The notes under the pieces: model-generated | What the model was told of the DNA's origin: nothing | Database searches by the model: none | Seen by the model: only the letters and a program-made list of their open reading frames with translations | NCBI RefSeq assembly: GCF_002846335.1 | Contig: NZ_PJMQ01000001.1 | Location: forward strand, 868,001-932,000 | Length of the DNA stretch: 64,000 nucleotides | Source: Janthinobacterium sp. 61 | GTDB lineage: Bacteria; Pseudomonadota; Gammaproteobacteria; Burkholderiales; Burkholderiaceae_D | Direction of reading: 5' to 3' | Shown: positions 34,253 through 42,745 of the stretch, one piece after another | Numbering within the stretch: the first letter of the stretch is position 1 | How the letters are laid out: each line of letters begins with the position of its first letter | Position numbers and translations under genes: made by a program

Positions 34253-35491
34253 ATGACGTTTTCCTCCCTCGGCCTGATCGATCCCCTGGTCCGCAAACTT
34301 GATGAGCTCGGCTATGCCAAGCCCACGCCGGTGCAGGCGCAAGCGATTCCTGCCGTACTGGCCGGGCGCGACCTGATGGCCGCCGCCCAGACGGGCACGG
34401 GCAAGACGGCCGGCTTTGCCGTGCCGCTGCTGCAGCGCTTGACCCTGGAAGGCGTGGTGGCGCCCCAGTGCGTGCGCGTGCTGGTGCTGGTGCCCACGCG
34501 CGAACTGGCCGAGCAAGTCTATGCCAGCTTCCGCAGCTATGGCGGCAACTTGCCTCTGCGCAGCTTTGTCGCCTATGGCGGCGTGCCGATCGAGCCGCAG
34601 ATCAGCAAATTGCGCAAGGGCCTCGACGTGCTGGTGGCCACGCCAGGCCGCCTGCTGGACTTGCAGACGCAGGGCGCCGTCAAGTTCGAGCAAGTGCAGA
34701 CGTTGGTACTGGACGAGGCGGACCGCATGCTGGACCTGGGCTTCGAGCGCGAGCTCGATATATTGCTGATGACCATGCCCAAGCAGCGCCAGACCCTGCT
34801 GTTTTCGGCCACCTTTTCGGATGCCATCCGCGCCATGGCGAAAACCATGCTGAAGGATCCCGTTTCGGTGGAAGTGAGCGCGCGCAACAGCACGGTCAAG
34901 GCCGTCAAGCAGTCGGTGATCGTGTGCGACAAGAAACGCAAGCCGGAACTGTTTTTGCACCTGCTGAAGAAAAAGCGCTGGGGCCAGGTATTGGTCTTCG
35001 TCAAGACGCGCAAGGGTGTCGAGCTACTGGTGAACACCTTGCTGGAGCAGGGCGTGCGCGCCGACTCCATCCACGGCGACAAGACGCAGCCGAACCGCCT
35101 GCGCGCGCTGGCCCGTTTCAAGGAGGCCGAGGTGCAGGTGCTGGTGGCCACCGACGTGGCCGCCCGTGGCCTGGATATCGATCAATTGCCCGTCGTCGTC
35201 AATTTCGACTTGCCCACCGTGGCGGAAGACTATATCCACCGCATCGGCCGTACGGGCCGCGCGGGCGCCTCGGGCGAAGCGATATCGCTGGTCTGCGCCG
35301 ACGAAGTGGAATTGCTGTCGGCCGTGGAAGCGCTGACGCGGCAAACGCTGAAACGCAATGAGGAACCCGGTTTCGAGGCGGAGCACCGCGTGCCGGGCAC
35401 GTCCGCCGGCGGTACCATCCAGAAGAAGGCCGTCAAGGTGCTGGCGCCGAAGGCGGCGGAGCGGGCCAAGAAGCGCCGCTTCTACAAATAA
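34253..35491 (+). CDS. DEAD-box ATP-dependent RNA helicase (RhlE-like)
   Basis: 412 residues from ATG 34253 (MTFSSLGLIDPLVRKL); a longer frame is rejected. Q motif (GYAKPTPVQAQAIPAVL), Walker A AAQTGTGKTAGFAVPLL, PTRELAEQV, DEAD box VLDEADRMLDLGF, SAT motif FSATFS and the C-terminal VATDVAARGLDID and HRIGRTGRAG are all present. The short basic C-terminal tail (PKAAERAKKRRFYK) suits RNA binding. Involved in RNA remodelling or ribosome assembly. Not in an obvious operon. Confidence 0.95.
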   Translation: MTFSSLGLIDPLVRKLDELGYAKPTPVQAQAIPAVLAGRDLMAAAQTGTGKTAGFAVPLLQRLTLEGVVAPQCVRVLVLVPTRELAEQVYASFRSYGGNLPLRSFVAYGGVPIEPQISKLRKGLDVLVATPGRLLDLQTQGAVKFEQVQTLVLDEADRMLDLGFERELDILLMTMPKQRQTLLFSATFSDAIRAMAKTMLKDPVSVEVSARNSTVKAVKQSVIVCDKKRKPELFLHLLKKKRWGQVLVFVKTRKGVELLVNTLLEQGVRADSIHGDKTQPNRLRALARFKEAEVQVLVATDVAARGLDIDQLPVVVNFDLPTVAEDYIHRIGRTGRAGASGEAISLVCADEVELLSAVEALTRQTLKRNEEPGFEAEHRVPGTSAGGTIQKKAVKVLAPKAAERAKKRRFYK

Positions 35492-35558
35492 GCGGCGCAG
35501 TCAGCTTGGCGAGGCAAGGCGCGCAGCACGGATATGCCATTCGTGCCATCATGCGCCT

Positions 35559-36176
35559 ATGACCTCGATACCTTTGTTCCCGCTCAATACGGTGCTGTAT
35601 CCCGATGGCTATCTGCCCTTGCAGATCTTCGAGGTACGCTACTTGGACATGATACGTCAGTGCATCATGGGTGAGCAGCCGTTTGGCGTGGTGCAACTGC
35701 TGGACGGCGCGGAAGTGCGCAAGCCGGGCCAGCAGGAAACTCTGGCGCCCGTGGGCACCCTGGCGCGCGTCATCGACTGGGCGGCGCCCCTGTCGGGCTT
35801 GCTGCAAATCAAATGCATGGGCATGCAGCGCTTTCACATCGTGGCCAGCGAGCAGCTCAAGTACGGCTTGTGGATGGCGCAGATTGAAACCTTGCCGCCC
35901 GATAAAACGATTCCCATCCCGCAAGAGCAACAGAACGTGGCCGATGCGCTGGGCGCGTTGATACGCACCTTGCAGGAGCAAAAGATTCCGCCAGAGCAGA
36001 TGCCCCTGCAGCCGCCGTACCGCCTTGACGAATGCGGCTGGGTGGCGAACCGCTGGTGCGAGCTCTTGTCCCTGAGCGCCATGCAAAAGCAATTGCTGCT
36101 GAGCCAAGACAATCCCGTGCTGCGCCTGGAACTGGTGCAAGATATGCTCACTGAAAATGGTTTGCTCGAAGAGTAA
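35559..36176 (+). CDS. LON substrate-binding-domain protein
   Basis: 205 residues, starting at MTSIPLFPLNTVLYPDGYLPLQIFEVRYLDMI. This is the LON N-terminal (PUA-like) domain present alone, without the AAA or protease parts. Seen also are VRYLDMIRQCIMGEQPFGVV and GTLARVIDW. Stand-alone proteins are common in proteobacteria, where they may bind peptides or RNA; no reaction is established. The 67-residue upstream extension in the same frame is not supported. Confidence 0.85.
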   Translation: MTSIPLFPLNTVLYPDGYLPLQIFEVRYLDMIRQCIMGEQPFGVVQLLDGAEVRKPGQQETLAPVGTLARVIDWAAPLSGLLQIKCMGMQRFHIVASEQLKYGLWMAQIETLPPDKTIPIPQEQQNVADALGALIRTLQEQKIPPEQMPLQPPYRLDECGWVANRWCELLSLSAMQKQLLLSQDNPVLRLELVQDMLTENGLLEE

Positions 36177-36319
36177 ATTCGCGGAAGCCGCATGTTTTCT
36201 CATGCTTCCGTTGTGCAATTGCAATTTCTATTGAGAAATACTTTACGCTTTGCCGCCGCTAGCATAAGATAATGCCCCTGGGCAAGATTGCCCTGAGCAA
36301 CATTCAAGAGCACACGATA

Positions 36320-37063
36320 ATGGCAAAAGTAAGCGCGGAACAGATCAATGCGGCAATGGAAGCGATGGCGGGGGAAGGCCAGGCCATCACGGTGCGCGCC
36401 TTGCGCGAGCGGCTGGGCAATGGCGCCTGCCTGGGCACTATCAGCAAGCTCTTGCAGCGCCGCAAGGCCGGCGCGCAGCGCCAGATCGCTGCCGCCGCCG
36501 AACTGTCGCCCGTGCTGCAGCAAGCCATTCTCGATTATGTAGGACAGGAATTAAGCGCCAGCCACAATGCGCATGAAGCCGAGATGAACGACAATCAACA
36601 GGAATTGATGGACCTGGCCAGCGAGAACGAGCGCCAGCAAGAGTTGCTTGACCTGCAGGCGGGCGAGCTGGAAACCTTGCGCGAGGAACTCGAACGCGAG
36701 CGGCAAGTCGCCAACCAGGCACGCACGGACTTGGCCAAGGCGCAGCTGCGCCTGGAAGGCTTGCCGCGCCTGGAAGAGGCCGCCGAGCAGGCGCGCATGG
36801 ACCTGGCCAAGGCGCAATTCAAGCTCGAAGGCATCCCCCGCCTGGAAGAGGCGGCCGAAGCGGCGCGCGCCGAATTGATCCAGGCCCAGCTGAAGCTGGA
36901 AAGCCTGACCCGCGTGGAAACGGAACTGGCTGCCGCGCGTCTGGAACTGGAAGCGGAACGCGAAGAGCTGGGCGAAACGCGCGCCGAACTGGACGAAGAG
37001 CGCACCTTGCGTATCAAGGCGCAGCAGTTCATCGTCGATCCTATCTTCAAGACCCCTGTCTGA
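36320..37063 (+). CDS. KfrA-type DNA-binding coiled-coil protein
   Basis: 247 residues from ATG 36320 (MAKVSAEQINAAMEAMAGEGQAITVRALRERLGNGACLGTISKLLQR). The N-terminal 110 residues match the KfrA_N fold: alpha-helical with an HTH-like element, as in plasmid partition-linked KfrA. The rest is a long, highly charged coiled coil (about 120-235), containing repeats of RTDLAKAQLRLEGLPRLEEAAEQA. Copies of this kind on chromosomes of betaproteobacteria are uncharacterised but may help nucleoid or chromosome architecture. It is followed by a structured repeat. Confidence 0.8.
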   Translation: MAKVSAEQINAAMEAMAGEGQAITVRALRERLGNGACLGTISKLLQRRKAGAQRQIAAAAELSPVLQQAILDYVGQELSASHNAHEAEMNDNQQELMDLASENERQQELLDLQAGELETLREELERERQVANQARTDLAKAQLRLEGLPRLEEAAEQARMDLAKAQFKLEGIPRLEEAAEAARAELIQAQLKLESLTRVETELAAARLELEAEREELGETRAELDEERTLRIKAQQFIVDPIFKTPV

Positions 37064-37064
37064 G

Positions 37065-37184
37065 GACACCTGACCAAACCTGCTGCGCGTTGGTATAGGC
37101 GGCTTGCGATGCTCACCGTGCTCTAGCACGGTTGCGCTTCGCGGCCACCTCTACCTTCCGCTCGCGACGGTTTTGTCAGGTGCC
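37065..37184. repeat. Structured inverted-repeat element downstream of kfrA-like gene
   Basis: Outer ends GACACCTGACCAAACC (37065-37080) and GGTTTTGTCAGGTGCC (37169-37184) are near-perfect inverted repeats. Inside, GGTATAGGCGGC (37092-37103) pairs with GCCACCTCTACC (37144-37155), and CCGTGC-TCTA-GCACGG (37116-37131) makes an apical hairpin. Nested arms suggest a MITE- or REP-like repeat or a structured RNA; no transposase is nearby. Confidence 0.75.
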
Positions 37185-37341
37185 GATACGTTCCTGGGTA
37201 ACCCTGGCGGGCGATATCACTCTTTTTGCTGGCTTGCACTCTGCCTTGCAGCCACGCTGATGCGCGCAGTCGGGCCTTGCTGGCTTAAAATGGCGCACTG
37301 TCGCGTCATGCCGTGCGACGCCTTGATCGCAAAGAAGGTTT

Positions 37342-38289
37342 ATGTCTGTAGAAAAAGAAGTGCCGCTCCCGCTTGCGGCCACCCCCCTATCGTCGCGCGC
37401 GTTGCCGCCCAGGCCGCCAGCCGCATTCAGTTCGCCCGAAGCGGCACTCGCGCGCAAGCAGGCGCGCGAAGACAAGGATGCGCAGGTGCGCGGCGTTACC
37501 TCCATCGATGCCATGCGCGAGGCCATCAAGCAGGCGGCGCGCGACTTGCCCACCATCAGCGCCGTGCCGCGCCTGGCCATGCTCGGCGCCGCCGCATTCC
37601 GCGCGCGCGCAGCGCTGGGCTTGCCTTTCCTGATGCGCGGGCTGGTGCAGCGCTGGCCCCTGTCTGCAGTGGGTCCGGAAATCTTGCGCGAGCAGTTCAG
37701 CCACGTGCCCGTGCGCGCGCGGGTGGGCGATTACATCAACACGGCATTTGCGGCCGATCGCGCCATGCAGGACATGTCGATGGGGCAATACCTGGACCTG
37801 GTGGCAGAGGGCAAGTACGCGCTGCCGCCGTATCTGGGTAACCTGGAGTTGCGCGAATTGAACCGCCTGTGCCACTGGCCCACGTATTTTGACAAGATGG
37901 GTCCGCCGCGTTTCTGGGTGGGGCCGGCTGGCACGGTAACGCCTTTGCATTGCGATTACGATGACAATATCTTCGCCCAGGTATGGGGCTGCAAGCGCAT
38001 CATTTTATCCCCGCCGCACCACGACGAATTCCTGTATCCCAGCGAAGCGAACGCCATCCTGTTCGGCTCGCCGTTTGACCCGGAAGCGCCCGATTTCGAG
38101 CGTTTTCCCCTGGCGCGCCAGGCCAGCATGATCGAATGCCTTGTCGAACCGGGCGACATGTTGTACGTGCCCGCCGGCTGGTATCACCAGGTGCGCGCGC
38201 TGACGTTTTCGCTCTCCTCGAACCGCTGGGCCAGGGCCATGCCGCTGGCGCTGCATGGCGGGGCGGCGCTGCGGCGTACCGAGGCTTAA
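37342..38289 (+). CDS. JmjC/cupin-type 2-oxoglutarate dioxygenase-like protein
   Basis: 315 residues. Cupin_8 signature: FWVGPAGTVTPLHCDYDDNIFAQVWGCKRIIL contains the metal-binding HxD (LHCD), and the distal histidine is in GDMLYVPAGWYHQV. The N-terminal 100 residues are a low-complexity, Arg/Ala-rich extension then ALPFLMRGLVQRWPL, typical of JmjC-like protein hydroxylases. Probably Fe(II)/2OG-dependent hydroxylation of a protein or small molecule; the target is unknown. The stop codon overlaps that of the convergent EamA gene by three bases. Confidence 0.85.
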   Translation: MSVEKEVPLPLAATPLSSRALPPRPPAAFSSPEAALARKQAREDKDAQVRGVTSIDAMREAIKQAARDLPTISAVPRLAMLGAAAFRARAALGLPFLMRGLVQRWPLSAVGPEILREQFSHVPVRARVGDYINTAFAADRAMQDMSMGQYLDLVAEGKYALPPYLGNLELRELNRLCHWPTYFDKMGPPRFWVGPAGTVTPLHCDYDDNIFAQVWGCKRIILSPPHHDEFLYPSEANAILFGSPFDPEAPDFERFPLARQASMIECLVEPGDMLYVPAGWYHQVRALTFSLSSNRWARAMPLALHGGAALRRTEA

Positions 38290-39209
38290 TCTGATGCCGC
38301 GATGGCCTTGCCATCGGCGCGCAAGCGCCTGGGCCGCCATTCGCTGAGGATGCCTGCGCCAATGATCAGGATGGCCCCGACGATGGCCAGCGCGGGCAAG
38401 CGCTCGCCCGCGATGCGCCCTATCACGCCAGCCCAGACTGGCTCGCCCGCATAGATCAGCGTGGCCTTGGTGGCGGAGATGCGCTTTTGCGCCCAGTTCA
38501 TCACATACTGGATCAGCGCACTGGCGCAGCCCAGCGCGAGGACGCTGAGAATGAAAGTTTTGCTCAGGGCCGGCGGCGCTTCGCCCATGACGGGCATCAA
38601 CAGCAGGGCAATCAACGACGCCGTTGCCAACTGCACGATGGTCACGCGCAAGATGTTCAGCTGCGGCGAGACCCGGCTGATGAGGATGATTTCCAGGGCA
38701 ATCGCGATGGCGCCTATCGCCGTGATCAGCTCGCCTTTGCCCAGGCCCAGGCCCAGGCCCAGGCCCAGGCCATCCGTGCCCGTGAGCAGCAGCAAGCCGA
38801 CGAATGCCAGCACGACGGCCACCCACACTGCGGGGCGGGGCCGCTGCTTGAAGACCAGCCATTGCACCAGCGGCACAATGGGTACATAGAAGGCCGTGAT
38901 GAAGGCGGACTTGCTGCTGGAAATATGCATCAAGCCATAGGTTTGCAGTGCGTAGCCGCCAAAGATGCTGACGCCGATGAGCATGCCGGTGAATAACTCG
39001 GCCTTGCTCAAGTGACGTAGCTGGCCCCGGCAAACGAGGGCGCCGATGCTGGCGGCGACGGCAAAGCGGGCGGCTACAAAGGCCAGTGGGCCGCTGACCG
39101 TCACGGCATGCTGCACGATGAGAAATGTTCCGCCCCAGATGAAGGTGATGGCGATCAGGGCCAGTTCGGGCAGGCCGAAGGCGGGCGGGGGACTTGCGTG
39201 CGTTTTCAT
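38286..39209 (-). CDS. EamA/DMT-family exporter with (GCCCAG) tract
   Basis: 307 residues with ten predicted membrane segments in two EamA repeats (LIAITFIWGGTFLIVQ..., AFITAFYVPIVPLVQWLVFKQRP..., TKATLIYAGEPVWAGVIGRIAGERL). The family exports amino acids and metabolites. Between the two halves is the low-complexity GLGLGLGLGLG encoded by a hexanucleotide repeat. It is divergent from an XRE-cupin regulator with 51 bases between, which implies local control of the exporter. Confidence 0.9.
   Translation of the reverse strand: MKTHASPPPAFGLPELALIAITFIWGGTFLIVQHAVTVSGPLAFVAARFAVAASIGALVCRGQLRHLSKAELFTGMLIGVSIFGGYALQTYGLMHISSSKSAFITAFYVPIVPLVQWLVFKQRPRPAVWVAVVLAFVGLLLLTGTDGLGLGLGLGLGKGELITAIGAIAIALEIILISRVSPQLNILRVTIVQLATASLIALLLMPVMGEAPPALSKTFILSVLALGCASALIQYVMNWAQKRISATKATLIYAGEPVWAGVIGRIAGERLPALAIVGAILIIGAGILSEWRPRRLRADGKAIAASD
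38739..38771. repeat. Hexanucleotide tandem repeat (GCCCAG, 5.5 copies)
   Basis: Five perfect copies and a half within the EamA gene; six-base units keep the frame, so length change alters only the Gly-Leu run. Confidence 0.9.
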
Positions 39210-39242
39210 GGGAAGCTATGCTATGAGCAAAATATTTCCCAT
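39208..39242. promoter_or_regulatory. Possible operator between EamA exporter and XRE-cupin regulator
   Basis: ATGGGAA (39208-39214) and TTCCCAT (39236-39242) form a perfect 7-base inverted repeat 21 bases apart in the divergent promoter region. Confidence 0.45.
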
Positions 39243-39260
39243 CATAATAGGAGCAATATA

Positions 39261-39818
39261 TTGCGCAGTCAAGCCGAGGCCGGTGGCGTGCTGGAGCACC
39301 TGGCCAAAAATCTGCGGCGCTTGCGCCTCGCCGCCGGCCTCAGTCAGGAGGAGCTGGCGCGCCAGTCTGGCCTCAGCCGGCGCATGGTCAACGGCGTCGA
39401 GGCGGGCAGCACCAACATCAGCCTGGCCAACCTCGACCATGTGGCCGCCGCCTTGGGCGTGGCCTTTGTCGACCTGGTGCAGCCGCCGCGGCAGCCGCAC
39501 GACAGCCTGCGCGTGCTGATGTGGCAAAGCGCATCGCAAGCGAGCCGGGCAGTGCTGCTGGGCGCCGCGCCCGCCAGCCGCCAGGTGGAGCTGTGGTCGT
39601 GGACCCTGGCGCCGGGCGAGCGCTATGATGCGCAAGCCGACCAGGCCGGATTCAGCGAAATGCTCTACGTGCTGGAAGGCGAGCTGCAACTGGTCCTGGC
39701 GGCCGGGACGAGAACGCTGGCCACCGGTGATTTTCTTGTATTCAGCAGCGCGCAAGCGTATGCCTACGTCAATGCCGGCGTATCGACCTTGCGCTTTACG
39801 CGCAATGTGGCCAGCTAG
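39261..39818 (+). CDS. XRE-family regulator with cupin sensor domain
   Basis: 185 residues from a TTG at 39261, chosen because AGGAG stands seven bases upstream and the HTH begins soon after; longer ATG frames run back into the divergent gene. The HTH (LAKNLRRLRLAAGLSQEELARQSGLSRRMVNGVEAGSTNISLANLDHVAAAL) is followed by a cupin (VELWSWTLAPGERYDAQADQAGFSEMLYVLEGELQLVL). Cupin regulators of this class often control neighbouring EamA exporters and respond to small ligands. Confidence 0.88.
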   Translation: MRSQAEAGGVLEHLAKNLRRLRLAAGLSQEELARQSGLSRRMVNGVEAGSTNISLANLDHVAAALGVAFVDLVQPPRQPHDSLRVLMWQSASQASRAVLLGAAPASRQVELWSWTLAPGERYDAQADQAGFSEMLYVLEGELQLVLAAGTRTLATGDFLVFSSAQAYAYVNAGVSTLRFTRNVAS

Positions 39819-39824
39819 GAATCA

Positions 39825-40745
39825 ATGGAAACCATGATGACATCAACTTTGCACAACCGTTATCTGGGCGCCATGCTGGCGCTGGCCTGTGGCGATGCCA
39901 TCGGCACGAGCGTGGAGTTTTCTCCGCGTGGCAGCTTCGCGCCCGTGACGGGCATGACTGGCGGCGGCCCGTTCGGCCTGCAGCCGGGACAATGGACGGA
40001 CGATACCTCGATGGCGCTATGCCTGGCCGAGAGCCTGGTGCTCAAGGGGACATTCGCCCCTGAAGACCAGATGGCACGGTATCTGAACTGGTGGCAATGG
40101 GGCTATCTGAGCTCCACCGGCACCTGCTTCGATATCGGTGGCACGGTAAGAGACGCGCTGGCCAGGTTCCAGGAAACGGGCAATCCCTGGAGCGGCTCTA
40201 CCGCGCCGGATTCGGCTGGCAATGGTTCGCTCATGCGCCTGGCCCCGGTGGTGCTGTTCGCTTATCCCGATGTGACGGCGGCCGTGGCCTATGCCGCCGA
40301 TAGCTCGCGCACGACCCATGCGGCGCCGGAGGCGGTCGAAGGCTGTCAATTGTTTGCTGCCTTGCTGTGCAGCGCGCTGGCGGGTACGCCGAAAGAGGCG
40401 CTCATGGGCAGTGTTGCATATCGGCCTGCCGAACCCAGGCTGAGGGAGATGGCCACTGGCCGTTTCATCGCCAAGACGGAAGGGCAGATACGCGGCACGG
40501 GCTATTGCGTGGAGTCGCTGGAAGCGGCGCTCTGGTGCTTTTTCAATACCGACTCACTGGAAGAGGCCGTGTTGCGCGCCGTCAATCTGGGCGAGGATGC
40601 CGATACGACTGGCGCCATCGTCGGCCAGCTTGCCGGCGCCTATTATGGCGCCCAGGCGATTCCCCCGTGCTGGCTGGATGCGCTGGCCATGCGCGGCGAT
40701 ATCGAAGAGCTTGCGGGCAAATTGTTCGAGCGCACCCGGGGCTAG
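39825..40745 (+). CDS. ADP-ribosylglycohydrolase (DraG/ARH family)
   Basis: 306 residues from ATG 39825 (ATGs at 39834 and 39837 are alternatives). The metal and substrate motifs are GDAIGTSVEF, the TDDTSMALCLAE strand (Asp pair) and the GEDADTTGAIVGQLAGAYYG motif, so the binuclear Mg site is complete. It is six bases after the cupin regulator and may be cotranscribed. It removes ADP-ribose from protein or nucleic acid, but no matching ADP-ribosyltransferase is in the window. Confidence 0.93.
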   Translation: METMMTSTLHNRYLGAMLALACGDAIGTSVEFSPRGSFAPVTGMTGGGPFGLQPGQWTDDTSMALCLAESLVLKGTFAPEDQMARYLNWWQWGYLSSTGTCFDIGGTVRDALARFQETGNPWSGSTAPDSAGNGSLMRLAPVVLFAYPDVTAAVAYAADSSRTTHAAPEAVEGCQLFAALLCSALAGTPKEALMGSVAYRPAEPRLREMATGRFIAKTEGQIRGTGYCVESLEAALWCFFNTDSLEEAVLRAVNLGEDADTTGAIVGQLAGAYYGAQAIPPCWLDALAMRGDIEELAGKLFERTRG

Positions 40746-41473
40746 CGCAGGGCGCAGCCCACCAGCAACAGCATCGGCCGCTCACGCTCTTCGGCCAGGG
40801 CTGGCTGCTGCGCGAGCTGTGCGTCGGTGGGACCCCATTCTTCCACATGTTCCAGCTGGAAACCGGCGCGTAGCAGGGCATTCAAGGTGGTGCCCAGGGT
40901 GCGGTGCTGCTTGATCACGCCGGGCGCCAGCCAGTCCGACACGCGCGGGCCTTGCTGCTGGTAGCTGTCGACAGGCCAGCACTTGCGGCCTTGCGCATCG
41001 GTCAGCCAGCCGGGCTGGCGCGGCGCCATGAAGATCGGGTGCTCGACTGAAAACACCAGCTTGCCACCCGGTTTCAAGCCGTGCCGGATGGTGGCCAGCA
41101 TGGCGTCGAAACCTTCGATGTAGTGGAAGGCCAGCGAGCTGTAGATCAGATCGTAGCTGGCGTGCGGCAAGGCCAGTTGTTCCAGGTCAATCCGGGCATA
41201 ATCGACCTCCGCGTGGCTCCCCATGCCACGCGCCTGCGCCAGCATCTTTTCCGAAACGTCGACGCCCAGCACCCGTGCCGCGCCGGCATCGGCAGCCCAG
41301 CGGCAGAACCAGCCATAGCCGCAGCCCAGATCCAGTACGCTTTTGCCTTGCAACTCTGGCAGCATGGCGCGCAGGGCTGGCCACTCGGGGGCGCTGTCGA
41401 GGCCGCCGACGGAGCGGGGCAGCTGGCTGTAGGCCGTGAAGAAAGTGTCGTTGTCGTAGATATTCTGTGTCAT
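40742..41473 (-). CDS. Class I SAM methyltransferase (UbiE/Coq5-like)
   Basis: 243 residues from ATG 41473. Motif I SVLDLGCGYGWFCRWAADAGA, then VLGVDVSEKML, YDLIYSSLAFHYIEGFD and LKPGGKLVFSVEHPIFMAP. The overlap ATGA with the CLC gene stop makes an operon likely. A substrate cannot be deduced; the CDC-like loop HPIFMAP suggests small-molecule methylation. Its stop overlaps the convergent ADP-ribosylglycohydrolase stop. Confidence 0.88.
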   Translation of the reverse strand: MTQNIYDNDTFFTAYSQLPRSVGGLDSAPEWPALRAMLPELQGKSVLDLGCGYGWFCRWAADAGAARVLGVDVSEKMLAQARGMGSHAEVDYARIDLEQLALPHASYDLIYSSLAFHYIEGFDAMLATIRHGLKPGGKLVFSVEHPIFMAPRQPGWLTDAQGRKCWPVDSYQQQGPRVSDWLAPGVIKQHRTLGTTLNALLRAGFQLEHVEEWGPTDAQLAQQPALAEERERPMLLLVGCALR

Positions 41474-42711
41474 GTGTCTTGGTCCTTTTGGGCTATGCGT
41501 TTGGCGTGGCCGCCCCGCTGCGCCCGGTAAATGCCCGCGTGGCCGGAAAACAGATACGCCACGACGCAGGCGATGGCCGCATACACGCCGATCTCGGCGC
41601 CGAACAGTTCCATCGCCATCAGGGTCGAGGCGATGGGCGTGTTGGCCGCGCCTGCAAACACGGCAACAAAGCCGATGGCGGCCAGCAGGGTGACGGGCTG
41701 GTGCAGCAGGGGGGCCAGCGCATTGCCCAGGGTCGCGCCGATGTAGAACAGGGGCGTCACTTCGCCGCCCTTGAAGCCCGTGCCCAGCGAAACGATGGTG
41801 AACGCCATCTTGCCCAGAAAGTCCCAGGCTGGCAGCGGTTCCTTCAGGGCGTCGACGATGGTGGGAATGCCCAGGCCGATGTAGCGATCCGTACCGATCA
41901 GCCAGACGGCAGCGGCGATGACCACGCCGCCGGCCAGCGGGCGCAGTGGCGCGTAGCTGATCCAGCGCTTCATCAAGCCGCTCAAGCCATGCGTGGCTTG
42001 CGCAAACACTTTGCCCGTCACGCCGAACACCACGCCCGCGATGACCATGGCGCACAAGGTCCAGGCAGAGAGGGCGTGGGGCAAAGGCACGGCGTAATGC
42101 GTGTGGTGGACGCCCCACAGCAAGCCCACCTGGTCGGCGATGACGGCAGCAGCCAGGCAGGGCAACATGGCTTCGTAGCGCAATCGGCCGATGGCCAGTA
42201 CTTCCAGGCCGAAGATGGCGCCGGCCAGCGGCGTGCCGAAGACGGAGGCAAAGCCGGCGCTGATGCCGGCCATCAGGATGATGCGGCGGTCTTCATTGTT
42301 CAAACGAAATATGCGGGTCAGCTGGTCGGCCAGCGCGCCACCCATCTGCACGGCCGTGCCTTCGCGCCCGACGGAGGCGCCAAACAAATGCGAGAGCACC
42401 GTACCGCCCAGCACCAGCGGCGCCATGCGCAGCGGGATGATTTTTTTCGGGTCGTGGATTTCATCGATGAGCAGGTTCGCGCCGCCTTCGACACTGCTGC
42501 CGTAGCGCAAGTACAGCCAGCCGACGGCAAAGCCCGCCACAGGAAGCAGCCAGATCAGCCAGGCGTGCGCCAGGCGCGTGCGCGTCGCCCAGTCCAGGGC
42601 AAACAGGAAGCCTGCCGAGGCCGTCCCTGCCAGCACGGCCACAACGAAGGCAAGCAGCAGCCATTTCAACAGATATCGTAACAGATCGGTGAGGGCGCTC
42701 AGGCGGTGCAT
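41470..42711 (-). CDS. CLC-family anion/proton antiporter, probably fluoride type (CLC-F)
   Basis: 413 residues from ATG 42711. CLC hallmarks: GASVGREGTAVQMGGALADQ with the gating Glu near residue 116, FKGGEVTPLFYIGATLGNAL, and AFGAANTPIAS. The canonical chloride filter GSGIP is missing; the equivalent stretch reads EGGANLLIDEIHDPKKIIPLRMAPLVL. That combination (GREGT and NLIxDEIH) is what I recall for the EriC-F/CLC-F fluoride exporters. Fluoride is inference. No crcB riboswitch motif is visible upstream. Overlaps the methyltransferase gene by four bases. Confidence 0.82.
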   Translation of the reverse strand: MHRLSALTDLLRYLLKWLLLAFVVAVLAGTASAGFLFALDWATRTRLAHAWLIWLLPVAGFAVGWLYLRYGSSVEGGANLLIDEIHDPKKIIPLRMAPLVLGGTVLSHLFGASVGREGTAVQMGGALADQLTRIFRLNNEDRRIILMAGISAGFASVFGTPLAGAIFGLEVLAIGRLRYEAMLPCLAAAVIADQVGLLWGVHHTHYAVPLPHALSAWTLCAMVIAGVVFGVTGKVFAQATHGLSGLMKRWISYAPLRPLAGGVVIAAAVWLIGTDRYIGLGIPTIVDALKEPLPAWDFLGKMAFTIVSLGTGFKGGEVTPLFYIGATLGNALAPLLHQPVTLLAAIGFVAVFAGAANTPIASTLMAMELFGAEIGVYAAIACVVAYLFSGHAGIYRAQRGGHAKRIAQKDQDT

Positions 42712-42745
42712 CGGGCATCCAGTCGGGGCTGATGGGTGGGATTGC

